Assembly (NCBI RefSeq): GCF_017377395.1
Contig: NZ_CP061800.1
Span: 3,555,633 to 3,619,632 of the forward strand
Source of the DNA: Desulfonema magnum
Lineage (GTDB): Bacteria; Desulfobacterota; Desulfobacteria; Desulfobacterales; 4be13
DNA: 64,000 nucleotides
Direction: 5' to 3'
The notes beneath the pieces are model-generated. The model saw nothing but the letters and a program-made list of their open reading frames with translations. It was not told where the DNA came from and did no database searches. Shown here piece by piece: positions 44,101-51,993 of the stretch. The stretch's first letter is position 1, and every line of letters begins with the position of its first letter. Both the position numbers and the translations under genes were made by a program.

Positions 44101-44390
44101 GTATGGGTCTTGCCCCCGCCGAACGCGGTTTCAAGTCTGTGGATCGCGGGAAAAGAATTGTCTCCTGACACGCGGCCAAATACATCTGAGAACAGGCGTC
44201 TCATGCCTTCCGTGGGATAGGTCGCGTCACGAAAAAACTGAGCAGCGTCGGTATATAATGAATGGGCAATGGTGGCCTTGGCATTGTAATAGCGGATGAC
44301 CTGACTCAGATTTGCGGTGAAAATCTCAGGGTTAAAGGTTCCGGTGATAATATCATTTCGAGGAAAACAAGTTTCAACGATGAATTTCAT
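41175..44390 (-). CDS. DUF499 AAA-type ATPase (phage-defence-associated family)
   Basis: This 1071-residue protein begins with an ATPase domain: Walker A FGGGKTHTLIGLAHL (residues 90-104) and Walker B KKVLLMLDELAQYG (about 194-207). The N-terminal RDATYPTEGMRRLFSDVFGR and the following LETAFGGGKTHT are characteristic of DUF499 proteins. The C-terminal half contains repeated helical segments and ends in a small beta-rich domain. NCBI labels many relatives as anti-phage-associated; they usually sit beside a DUF1156 DNA methyltransferase, DUF3780 and a helicase. None of those partners is in this window, so this copy is an orphan. The ATG at 44390 gives the family N-terminus. The next gene upstream (44452) is on the same strand, 61 bp away, and might be co-transcribed. 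Confidence 0.85.
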   Translation of the reverse strand: MKFIVETCFPRNDIITGTFNPEIFTANLSQVIRYYNAKATIAHSLYTDAAQFFRDATYPTEGMRRLFSDVFGRVSGDNSFPAIHRLETAFGGGKTHTLIGLAHLGFRGRELAEHVSQMLAPELLPAPGEIHVVGVAGDELPVHKPRGTALLPYTLWGEIAFQVGGEDLYHQIRNEAASYAAPGRNYFDTVLGGKKVLLMLDELAQYGARLQAARPDGGDQLAAFLMSLHGFARQHSGIAVVLTLAGAGDAFARETEKLASLISKVKGEDISTEQAAQVTQKAEKSVISVVSRDATTVVPVHGNEISRVLSKRLFHSIDSREPRVTADTYMEMYKIHASELPARASREDYRDIMLASYPFHPTFIRFLNEKMASIETFQGTRGVLRVLALVVRGLWKKNGNRVPMIHTCHLHLADPRTVNEILGRTGGGDLLPVLNTDVGGPDTSGLAAGRSYAQMADQKNPHPRGYPLYEYTWKTVFLHSLVGRSKSLGSNLFGITEPDALLNVAFPGVTPPQVETALKEIENSAQYLRFHQARYYASLEPSVNRALAAIRGGLTRDQIDELLASTARKVVRREEGTFQVVHDVSAPEHVPDKTKKPILAMIGLDADQIVPEQFFTTAGANRPRIQQNMVFLLVPRTVRTQSRDMEKTMQAKDMLNRMEGLARTVLAMRRLRKQPENYGISLTKLIENEFEPRLKERELALITTVTQCYDGLCFPSASGQVVRKEISTGGGEGGASVIEEIRRVLKSEGELITTDMAFTKETSYALKKLFFERYQTPGLSSIRENFACKRQWPILESPALLDQIIRAGMERGVWCLFRMAGQTEKPDEFFSRDTENLPFNADLSAKGWSLISSRGAGQRGWEPAQIDKEKVKSVVAETVKKYEAATVADVICQVKKEFSDIPDRTVTDVTTDLIHGGKLASYSGEPDQQEKPSDLMYGQGVIAAVVRPETILATPELITKRGWIKKQAEIFMLSGREGANRMFPLLGTIGSLYARGAKSTIRTLEMIDLEIPNGGRLHLTMENVPPEGMKTLDEFLEILGEIVAQGSGTELELEIEDPDDACLLIQKLKGI

Positions 44391-44451
44391 ATGTTAAGAC
44401 CTCTGTTGAAATAGAAAAGTCAATGGTTTTTCTCATTATTTACAGTCCCGG

Positions 44452-45228
44452 TCATCCTTGCCTGATCAGCGTCATCACTTTGATCAGCTCCTGTTCGAGA
44501 TTTTCAAAGAACTGCCCGATCTGATCTGACCTCCCCTCTGTAGCGATATCCTCCATCTGTTCTGCAATTTCATAGCAAGATTCGGCACCTATCGCGGCAG
44601 CCTGACCTTTGAAAAAATGGGCATAAAAAGCAATGTCTTTTATATTGTCGCTGGTTATGGCCCGCCGGAGCTGTTCTGTTAGTTCCGGAGCCGTTTTGAC
44701 GAAAATATCATACAGTTTTCGGAGAAGCGCCTCATCCCCCTGAATACGATCTAATGCTTTTTTTTTGTTCAGAATAGTTTGTTCTTTCTCATACACTGTT
44801 TTGGCCTTTCCTGAATCACACGGGCCCCTGGCATTCGGAACACTCTGTTGAATCAGTGCATTAAGTTTATGGAAATCAACTGGTTTGGTAATAAAATTGT
44901 TCATTCCGACAGATTTGCATTTTTCCCTGACTTCGTTCAGCCTATGGGCGGTCATGGCGATGATGGGAACGCTTCGATTCTCCTCACCGGCCTCGCCGTC
45001 ACGGATTCGCCGTGTTGTTTCCATTCCGTCCATATCAGGCATTTCCAGGTCCATCAGCACGAGATCAATATGTTCTTTTAAAAGGGCTTCCAAAGCCTCT
45101 TTTCCGTCAGCAGCGCTGACAAATGTATGACCTGATTTTGTTAAAAGACGGCTTGCAATCAACGCGTTAAGCGGATTATCCTCGACCAAAAGGATAGTCA
45201 GCGATTGTACGGAACACTCCTGTATCAT
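44452..45228 (-). CDS. Response regulator receiver-Hpt phosphotransfer protein
   Basis: This 258-residue protein has a receiver domain (about 10-130) with the acidic pair in LLVEDNPLNA, phospho-acceptor Asp60 in VLMDLEMPDMDG, the Thr of IAMTAH and Lys of ITKPVD. A linker leads to a histidine phosphotransfer domain (about 155-255) with the active His204 in AHFFKGQAAAIGA. It lacks an output domain and therefore acts as an intermediate in a multi-step phosphorelay, probably taking phosphate from a hybrid kinase such as the one at 62153. No cognate kinase adjoins it. The start ATG at 45228 lacks a strong ribosome site, and a start a few codons downstream is possible. Confidence 0.9.
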   Translation of the reverse strand: MIQECSVQSLTILLVEDNPLNALIASRLLTKSGHTFVSAADGKEALEALLKEHIDLVLMDLEMPDMDGMETTRRIRDGEAGEENRSVPIIAMTAHRLNEVREKCKSVGMNNFITKPVDFHKLNALIQQSVPNARGPCDSGKAKTVYEKEQTILNKKKALDRIQGDEALLRKLYDIFVKTAPELTEQLRRAITSDNIKDIAFYAHFFKGQAAAIGAESCYEIAEQMEDIATEGRSDQIGQFFENLEQELIKVMTLIRQG

Positions 45229-45343
45229 ATTTTTTTCTTTCTTACAGTCTGTTCGGACCTTGTTTTTGTCTCCTGTTTTGAAAACAGCGGTGAAGCTAAA
45301 ACTCGATGATCAAGTTTTTTGATCCGATTCGAACAAAAAGTTT

Positions 45344-47920
45344 TTAGCGTTTCGTTCTTAACAATTCTTTATCAATGGTGTCGGTCAGGGGCTTGTCAGC
45401 CTCAGAGAGGATACCGGATAACTGTTTGACAATATGTTGTAATTTCGTTTTTGAAGGATTTTTCATAATAATTTGTTTTGCCTCACTGATGAGCTGCCTT
45501 GCAGCCACCCGGTCTTTCCAGTGATATTTGTCGAATTCTTCATCAAACCGTCTGATATAACTGATCCACAAGCCGATGTCCTGACTTACCAGAGCAAAAT
45601 CCGAAGCACGGATTTCCTCGGTCAGCGCGTTTGCAAGTTTCACATTCCTTTCCCGGATAATTGTATGCGCCTGCTCCTGATACTGATTCACCAGCTGAGT
45701 TGTATTTTCATTGCCGTATCGCTGACAGGTGACAGCGATTTTTTTCAATGCATTGGTGAGTTTCTGCTCTGTTTTTTGCCACTCGCCTTCCTCTTCTGTC
45801 TTATCCAGGTCTTTCAATACTTCGCTCAGACGTTCCTTTACCTGGGTTTTTGTGTCCTGATCCTCCCTGGCGTTTTTCAGCAGTCCTGCCAGTTCGTTTA
45901 ATTCATTCCCTGACTTCCCACATGTGCCCGGCGATATATTCTCCAGTTTTGCGGTGTGTTGTCGCGCTTTCTGAATTTCATTTTCCAGGACATCCGCGTC
46001 ATAATCTTTTGTCGTATTATCCGGAAGATCAATTTCATAAGTTTCGTCAATATACGGAAAATAAGCGGATAATTTCATCCTTCTCGAACTGTCAATCTCA
46101 AGCATCAGTTCCGCATCCATATCCTCGGGCAAATCCTCGGGCAAATCTTCTCCGGTGATTAAGACTTCATGCACCTGGTTATTGTGAATTGCCTGTGTGC
46201 CCGGATCCCCTTCATAAATCGGTATCCTGATAACATCCTGCTTATTTCCCGCGTGAATCTTCTTCTGGGTTTTGAAAATGCCCTGTCCCTTTGCAGGTAA
46301 GGACTGATTCTTGTCCAAGCCGCTCATGGCCTGCAATGTTTGTTTTCCTTTCTGAGTGTCATAAGCATCAATACACAAGGCAAAGGGCAGGGTGGGGGTT
46401 GCGGCTTTCAATCCCTGGATAATGGTAAACTGAGAAGGCTCGCACGGATAAATATTTCCCTGTTCATCAGATAATGTAATGGCAAACCCATTGGTTTTAC
46501 CCGTGTTCAGAATGATCGGGACAATTTCCGCGTCATTCTGGATTTCAACTTTTCCGCCTGACCATGCCTGATCATTCCGAATGATCTCTGCAAATATTTT
46601 TTTCGGAATTTGGCCTGTTGTCCGGGAGCGTTCAATGCGAATACCGATATTTTCCTCTGTCTCCACTGTTGTTTCTGGAAATTTAAGCGTTAATTGAATT
46701 TTTGTTCTGTCTCTTTTTTGCAAGTTTAAGGGAATATCCCGGGTTGAAGCAAACAGAGCCGCACCTTTGGCAACCGCGGTCATGGGGTCTGTCGCGGAAG
46801 AGAGAAAAGAGAAAATTTGAGAATCTTTGTTGTCATTATCCGCAAACAGGGAATCTGTCAGCATGTTTCTCAGGGTCTGAGATAAGGTGGGGCCGCCGAC
46901 TAACACAACCGTTTTTAAATCAGAACCTTTTAACTTATTGTTTTCCAAAAGTCTTACGGAAATATCAATGGCGCGTTGAAAGATCGGCCGGGCTGCGTTT
47001 TCATAATCGTCCAAAGTGACGGTCAGGTCTAATTCCATGTCCTCGCCGTTGTCATCCTCTCCGAGGGGCTCATCTGTATAGATTTCAAATTGATCTTCAG
47101 CAGATAAGACAATTTTGGTTTCTTCCGCAATCCATTTCAAGGCATCTCTCAGCAGTGTTCTGCCCCGCTCGTCCGAAAGGATATTGTCTGTCGTGTAATT
47201 CTCTTTTAAATAAGGAATGAGAAGCTTATCCACAATGGCATAATCAATGTTTTTCCCGCCGAGATGATTGTCACCTTCGGTATCCGCAACTTTCATGACG
47301 CCTTCTTCAACTTTCATTAATGCAGCGTCAAACGTGCCGCCCCCGAGATCAAACACCAGCCAGTGTCCGTCCATGTCTTTCGCGTCAATGCCGTATGCCA
47401 ATGACGCGGCTATGGGTTCTTGTAGTAATTCAAAATAATTAAATCCTGCCAGAGTGGCAGCCCGCTGGGTCGCGTCAATCTGATTCTGTCGGAATTTTGC
47501 AGGAACCGTAATGATTGCAGCAGTTATATTTTCATTTTTTAAATAGCTTTTCAATTTTTTCAAAACTTCTGCGGATAGTTCTTCCGAAGCAAAAGACTGG
47601 TTCATATATTCGCTGGGATAGGATTTATCCGTGCCCATGGTTCTTTTAAATTCAATAAATGTATTGATTTTTGCTTCTGTTGAATCTGATCCGGACCGGG
47701 TAAAGGCTTTAAAGGCTTTCAGAGCTTCATATCGGTATCGGTTCAGGGCATCATCGCCGACAAAAACAGCTTTTTTTTTGTTAAACTGAACACAAGAGGG
47801 CGTGGTGTCTTTTTGGTATTTATCACTCTTTATAATCCTGATTTCCCCGTTTTCCATAAGGGAAATTGCGGAATTGGTGGTTCCCAGATCAATACCGTAA
47901 TCAATTTTTGTTCTCGCCAT
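45344..47920 (-). CDS. Divergent Hsp70-family (DnaK-like) ATPase
   Basis: The N-terminal ~400 residues of this 858-residue protein form an Hsp70/actin ATPase: phosphate 1 motif YGIDLGTTNSAISLMENG, the ITVPAKFRQNQ segment, LQEPIAASLAYG (connect 1), FDLGGGTFDAALM (phosphate 2) and VLVGGPTLSQTLRNML (adenosine). The following ~450 residues do not resemble the DnaK substrate domain: there is a beta-rich stretch (about 400-640), then a long charged helical region (QKARQHTAKLENI...). This matches Hsp70-like proteins found next to other ATPase or co-chaperone genes rather than housekeeping DnaK. No DnaJ/GrpE adjoins it. The start ATG at 47920 has a GAGGCCGATT ribosome site. Its client is unknown. Confidence 0.85.
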   Translation of the reverse strand: MARTKIDYGIDLGTTNSAISLMENGEIRIIKSDKYQKDTTPSCVQFNKKKAVFVGDDALNRYRYEALKAFKAFTRSGSDSTEAKINTFIEFKRTMGTDKSYPSEYMNQSFASEELSAEVLKKLKSYLKNENITAAIITVPAKFRQNQIDATQRAATLAGFNYFELLQEPIAASLAYGIDAKDMDGHWLVFDLGGGTFDAALMKVEEGVMKVADTEGDNHLGGKNIDYAIVDKLLIPYLKENYTTDNILSDERGRTLLRDALKWIAEETKIVLSAEDQFEIYTDEPLGEDDNGEDMELDLTVTLDDYENAARPIFQRAIDISVRLLENNKLKGSDLKTVVLVGGPTLSQTLRNMLTDSLFADNDNKDSQIFSFLSSATDPMTAVAKGAALFASTRDIPLNLQKRDRTKIQLTLKFPETTVETEENIGIRIERSRTTGQIPKKIFAEIIRNDQAWSGGKVEIQNDAEIVPIILNTGKTNGFAITLSDEQGNIYPCEPSQFTIIQGLKAATPTLPFALCIDAYDTQKGKQTLQAMSGLDKNQSLPAKGQGIFKTQKKIHAGNKQDVIRIPIYEGDPGTQAIHNNQVHEVLITGEDLPEDLPEDMDAELMLEIDSSRRMKLSAYFPYIDETYEIDLPDNTTKDYDADVLENEIQKARQHTAKLENISPGTCGKSGNELNELAGLLKNAREDQDTKTQVKERLSEVLKDLDKTEEEGEWQKTEQKLTNALKKIAVTCQRYGNENTTQLVNQYQEQAHTIIRERNVKLANALTEEIRASDFALVSQDIGLWISYIRRFDEEFDKYHWKDRVAARQLISEAKQIIMKNPSKTKLQHIVKQLSGILSEADKPLTDTIDKELLRTKR

Positions 47921-48127
47921 AATCGGCCTCCTGATGATGAAATAATAGCATTTTTACGCTTGTTTTATGGATATGATCGTCTGTACACTTTTTGTTGATT
48001 TTATGCAAGCAGTATGTAACGGATAATCCTGAACCGCAGATTAACACGGATGACTCTGATGTCGCCGGCGGTCGAATTTCACCCCTCAGAATTTATTTGG
48101 TCGGACAATAGTTTTGTTCAGCGTTTT

Positions 48128-49975
48128 TTACACAATCCGTTTAAAAGATTTTTCAAGAAATGATAATGTCCATCTGATCAATATGGGGCGTCCGTGGGGG
48201 CAGTGGGAGGAATTTTCGCATTCATCCAGCTGGGTCAGAAGTGTTCTGATCTGCTCATCAGAAAGCTGCTGATTTGCCCGAATCGCACCGTGACAGGCCA
48301 TGAGAATGAGACATTCATCCATAATGTTTTCAAGGCCCGGGGCAACTCCGATATTGGCCATCTTTTCCACAATTTCAGTAATTAGCGGTTTTATCTCTCC
48401 GTGTCCGAGAATGGCCGGGACAGATTTCACAACAAAGGTGTTTCCGCCAAAAGGCTCGATTTCAAACCCTGTGTCATTAAAATCAGGAATGAGTTTCTCC
48501 AGTATGTCCGCCTCGCTGTAACTGAGGTCAATGGTTTCGGAAATCAGAAGTTTCTGGCTGGTGTTCCGGGAACTTGAAGACTGTTTTTTTAACTGCTCAA
48601 AAAGAACCCGCTCATGGGCCGCATGCTGATCAATCAGCACAAGCCCCTCATCAGACTCGCAAATGATGTATGTGCCATGAAACTGTCCGATCACTCTCAG
48701 ATCACGGAATGGCTTATTTTCCCACAGTGATGCCTGCTTTTCAGGGAAAAACCGCGTTCTTTCATCCCCCTCAGTTTTTATGCTTTCAGATTTCTTTTTT
48801 TTCACTGGCAAAGCGGGGCGTATGTCTCCTTTTTTTGAAGACATATCCTGATGTTCTCTTTTTTTTTCCAAGGGAACTGTCTGCGGGCTGAAAAAATCAG
48901 CAGTTTCCGAAATATAAGGCTGTTCCGATGGTTCGCGCCGGTCCCAGTTTTTGGCCTGGGAACGAGAGGTGGGCGGCACTGGCCGGTCAGCAAGATTCAG
49001 AGCCTTTGACACGGCATCTGCCACAATGCCATGAACCCTGTTTTGCTGTGCAAACCGGACTTCGTTTTTTGTCGGATGAACATTCACATCTACCTGATCA
49101 GAGGGAATATTGATGAAAAGAACGGCCACCGGAAACTGTCCTTTCATCAGTCTTCCCGAATATCCCCGGAACAGCGCATGTTGAATGATTTTGTCCTTTA
49201 CAAATCGGCCGTTTACATAGACATAGATTCCCCGGGAGGTTTTGCGTGCCATCCGGGGAGAAGCAATCCAGCCGGAAACTGAAATCACATTGTCATCTGC
49301 GTCCGTCCGGTGAAGCATATTCCTCATATCTTTACCGAGAACATCAGCAATTCTGTCCGCGGGATCAGATACCGCAATCCAGTTTTTAACGATCTTACCA
49401 TTGTGGTGAAGCCTGAACTGTACCCGGGGCCAGCCTAAGGCGATGTTTGCAACGGTATCCGCTATATGCCCCATTTCCGTGTTGACGGTCTTTAAAAATT
49501 TCCGTCTGGCAGGGGTATTAAAAAAAAGCTGTTTCACAGAAATGAGCGTACCCGCGGGCGCGCCAATTTCGGAAACATCTCTTATTGTTCCGCCTTCTAT
49601 AATGATACGGGTTCCGGCTTCGGAGGTTTTATCTTTGGTCTCAAGGGTAAAACGGGATACGGCCGCGATGCTCGGCAGAGCTTCTCCTCGAAAACCGAGA
49701 GTTTTTATTGAAAACAGATCATTATCCTTGCGGATTTTGCTGGTTGCATATCGTTCTGTGGCAAGCAGCGCGTCATCGTGATTCATTCCAATACCGTTAT
49801 CGGATATCCGGATGAGGGAACGCCCGCCTTTTTCCACTTCCACGATAATTCTGCTGCTGTTTGCGTCCAGCGCGTTTTCGACAAGTTCTTTGACCACGGA
49901 AGCCGGGCGTTCGACAACTTCGCCCGCGGCGATTTTATTTGAGAGGTTTTCAGGAAGTATTTTTATTCTGGACAC
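48128..49975 (-). CDS. mutL: DNA mismatch repair protein MutL (endonuclease-type)
   Basis: This 615-residue protein has the GHKL ATPase domain of MutL: IAAGEVVERPASVVKELVEN with the catalytic Glu/Asn, ISDNGIGM, TLGFRGEALPSIAAV, and DVNVHPTKNEVRF at the end of the N-terminal half. After a variable linker (about 340-420) the C-terminal domain has DQHAAHERVLFEQL, the metal-binding endonuclease motif DQHA-x2-E-x4-E, and the closing CPHGRP. It therefore nicks DNA itself and does not need MutH, as expected outside the gammaproteobacterial MutH group. The ATG at 49975 gives the classic MSRIKILPENLSNKIAAGEV start. The large intragenic gap to the Hsp70 gene has nothing coding. Its 5' side is filled with GGGTGGGTGG-type repeats. 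Confidence 0.97.
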   Translation of the reverse strand: MSRIKILPENLSNKIAAGEVVERPASVVKELVENALDANSSRIIVEVEKGGRSLIRISDNGIGMNHDDALLATERYATSKIRKDNDLFSIKTLGFRGEALPSIAAVSRFTLETKDKTSEAGTRIIIEGGTIRDVSEIGAPAGTLISVKQLFFNTPARRKFLKTVNTEMGHIADTVANIALGWPRVQFRLHHNGKIVKNWIAVSDPADRIADVLGKDMRNMLHRTDADDNVISVSGWIASPRMARKTSRGIYVYVNGRFVKDKIIQHALFRGYSGRLMKGQFPVAVLFINIPSDQVDVNVHPTKNEVRFAQQNRVHGIVADAVSKALNLADRPVPPTSRSQAKNWDRREPSEQPYISETADFFSPQTVPLEKKREHQDMSSKKGDIRPALPVKKKKSESIKTEGDERTRFFPEKQASLWENKPFRDLRVIGQFHGTYIICESDEGLVLIDQHAAHERVLFEQLKKQSSSSRNTSQKLLISETIDLSYSEADILEKLIPDFNDTGFEIEPFGGNTFVVKSVPAILGHGEIKPLITEIVEKMANIGVAPGLENIMDECLILMACHGAIRANQQLSDEQIRTLLTQLDECENSSHCPHGRPILIRWTLSFLEKSFKRIV

Positions 49976-50030
49976 GCTGATATCTCAATTTTTTCTGTTC
50001 GGAACACACCTTCTTAAACACAACAATAAG

Positions 50031-50236
50031 TACCCGGAAACGTAGGGTGGGTGGAGCGAAGCGCAACCCACCGCACTCAATAACAAACCACCTTAAAAGT
50101 ACCCGGAAACGTAGGGTGGGTGGAGCGAAGCGCAACCCACCGCACTACCCGGAAACGTAGGGTGGGTGGAGCGAAGCGCAACCCACCGCACTACCCGGAA
50201 ATGTAGGGTGGGTGGAGCGAAGCGCAACCCACCGCA
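50031..50236. repeat. Four copies of a ~46-bp GGGTGGGTGGAGCGAAGCGCAACCCACC repeat
   Basis: The unit starts ACCCGGAAACGTAGGGTGGG and ends CGCAACCCACCGCACT. Copies begin at 50031, 50101, 50147 and 50193; the last three are head to tail and nearly identical. Between copies 1 and 2 a stretch (AATAACAAACCACCTTAAAA) duplicates the 3' end of the small gene at 50262. Each unit can form a hairpin (GTGGGTGG/CCACCCAC-like arms around GCGAAGCGC). Confidence 0.85.
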
Positions 50237-50261
50237 CATTTTGGGGGACGAGACGCGCAAA

Positions 50262-50441
50262 TTATGTTTCGTTTTCAATAACAAACCGCCTTAAAAAATC
50301 CGCGTCTTTTGGTGACAGATCGAATTTTATGCAGGCTTCCTCTAAGACTTTCTTTATCTCTTTTTCTGAATTGAATTTTCGTTCTTCGGATATCCATTTT
50401 ACTGCTTTTCTTATTTCCTCGCCTTGGGGTTGGATACTCAT
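50262..50441 (-). CDS. Small conserved-looking protein, 59 residues
   Basis: The frame starts at ATG 50441 with a GAGGAAAGGAAACCC ribosome site and encodes MSIQPQGEEIRKAVKWISEE followed by a helical, charged sequence with DLSPKDADFLRRF near the end. Its shape (SIQPQGE...VKWISE, a later FDLSP motif) resembles short hypothetical proteins common in sulfate-reducing Desulfobacterota. It has no membrane segment; function unknown. It lies alone between two repeat blocks, and its 3' end is partly duplicated inside the neighbouring repeat. Confidence 0.7.
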   Translation of the reverse strand: MSIQPQGEEIRKAVKWISEERKFNSEKEIKKVLEEACIKFDLSPKDADFLRRFVIENET

Positions 50442-50539
50442 GCCGGGTTTCCTTTCCTCATTATTTTTTATTTATTGATAACTGAATCAAAAATATAGCA
50501 CGAATTTCAGGACTCCGCAATAAAAAATTCTGCCTATGA

Positions 50540-50905
50540 TCTCTGACATCATCTCGTCAATTTCGTATCATCTCGTTAATCTCGTTAATCTCGCTCCCAC
50601 GCTTTAATTTCGTTAATCTCGTTAATCTCGCTCCCACGCTTTAATTTCGTTAAGCTCGTTAATCTCGTTCCCACGCTTTGCGTGGGAATGCAGGAGGGAC
50701 GCTTCGCGTCCCGTGACCAGTCATGAGCCTGTGCATTAAACTCGTTCCCACGCTTTGCGTGGGAATGCAGGAGGGACGCTTCGCGTCCCGTGACCAATCA
50801 TGAGCCTGTGCTTTATCTGCGGAATACGCAGAGAGGAGTCGTGTGCAAAATCGGACGCAAAACCTTTGCCCTGCATTTCCACGCAACGCGTGGGAACGAG
50901 AGAAC
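50540..50905. repeat. Clustered CGTTAATCTCG and CACGCTTTGCGTGGGAA repeats
   Basis: From 50573 units of CTCGTTAAT are repeated with CCCACGCTTTAA. Two direct copies of a ~75-bp unit follow (TCGTTCCCACGCTTTGCGTG...GGACGCTTCGCGTCC...GAGCCTGTG), starting near 50667 and 50741, and a half copy in inverse orientation ends at 50905. No gene is present between 50442 and 50958. Confidence 0.8.
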
Positions 50906-50958
50906 AAAAGAATCGAGGGGAAACGGGAGGGAAAAATGAGAATATAAGCTTCAGAGCG

Positions 50959-51771
50959 TTATCTGAAAACCAATTTAATTTCAAAGAGTTTGGGCCATAA
51001 CTTGCCGGTTACAAACAAACGGTCTGCCTCAGTGTCATACGCGATACCGTTGAGTACATCAACCGGATACTTGCGATCATCAGAACTCAGAAGCCCTGCC
51101 AGTTCTATCCATCCTGTCACCTGACCTGTCCGGGGGCTGATTCTCGCAATACGATCCGTCTGCCAGACATTGGCGTAAATTTCTCCGTGAATGTATTCCA
51201 ATTCATTCAGCCGCTCCACCGGGCCGTAAGCGTCAGCCACTTCAATCCGAGCGGTTTCTTTAAAATTTTCAGGGTTCAGAAAATGCAATACAGATGTGCC
51301 GTCACTCATAATTAACCGCGTATCATCATGCGTAATGCCCCATCCCTCGGTCGGATAAGTGAAGGTATTAAGCAGTTCAAAACTGTTTTTGTCATAAACA
51401 AAGCCGGTACGGGATCGCCAGGTCAGCTGAATGATTTTATTTCCATAAAGCGTGATGCCCTCTCCGAAAAACTGATTTGGCAGTCTGAGAAACTGCAAGA
51501 CCTTTCCGCTTTGCAATTCCACTTTACGCAAAGAGGAACGTCCCCGGATTCCCGTACTTTCATATAAAACGCCCTTCTCAAAAATAAGTCCCTGGGTAAA
51601 CGCGCCGGGATCGTGAGGATAGGCGCTCACGATCTTGTAATCATAGATCGGAACAGCTTCGGACTTGGGAGAAACCGCCGAACTTCCGGGAAACGCTGTA
51701 AAGATAAAAATGACTGTTGACAAAATACAGAAGATCAGTACACAAAAAAAACGATGGGTTAACAATAGCAT
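50959..51771 (-). CDS. Glutaminyl-peptide cyclotransferase (plant/bacterial-type)
   Basis: This ~270-residue protein is a five-bladed beta-propeller glutamine cyclotransferase, which converts N-terminal glutamine of secreted peptides to pyroglutamate. Family phrases are YPHDPGAFTQGLIFEKGVLYESTGIRG-like (here PHDPGAFTQGLIF and LYESTGIRGRSSLRK), ITLYGNKIIQLTWRS, EGWGITHDDTRLIMSDG, LNELEYIHGEIYANVW and VLNGIAYD. The start at 51771 gives a signal anchor (LTHRFFCVLIFCILSTVIFI); an in-frame ATG at 51852 lies in repeat-like DNA (GACCTCTGAGGTC) and is less likely. The enzyme is periplasmic or exported, which fits the secreted proteins in this window. The gene is flanked by repeats and appears monocistronic. 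Confidence 0.9.
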   Translation of the reverse strand: MLLLTHRFFCVLIFCILSTVIFIFTAFPGSSAVSPKSEAVPIYDYKIVSAYPHDPGAFTQGLIFEKGVLYESTGIRGRSSLRKVELQSGKVLQFLRLPNQFFGEGITLYGNKIIQLTWRSRTGFVYDKNSFELLNTFTYPTEGWGITHDDTRLIMSDGTSVLHFLNPENFKETARIEVADAYGPVERLNELEYIHGEIYANVWQTDRIARISPRTGQVTGWIELAGLLSSDDRKYPVDVLNGIAYDTEADRLFVTGKLWPKLFEIKLVFR

Positions 51772-51930
51772 ATTAAGCTGAGAAAAATGTAACCGGTTTG
51801 AAGTAAATACCTGACAAAAATTTTCGCTGTCAGAGACCTCAGAGGTCTTCATGTCCGAAAATTTATGAGCAAATATTTATTTTTTAAAAATTAATAGGAA
51901 CGATCCGATTCTTTTCAACAGTCTGACATC

Positions 51931-51963
51931 AGACCTCCGAGGTTTTAAAAACCTCGGAGGTCT
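51931..51963. terminator. Perfect hairpin between the ATPase and cyclotransferase genes
   Basis: Arms AGACCTCCGAGGTTT and AAACCTCGGAGGTCT are perfect complements around TTA/AAA. It lies 30 bp beyond the stop of the ATPase gene on the minus strand and resembles the hairpin at 4534-4566. No T-run follows, so it may be a dispersed palindrome rather than a true terminator. Confidence 0.5.
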
Positions 51964-51993
51964 GTCGCATGTCAGCATTAATCTGGTCAGATG

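Noticed and set aside
50031-50236. Considered as a CRISPR-like array
   Set aside because: Copies 2-4 are directly adjacent without spacers, and the unit is a known kind of dispersed palindrome.
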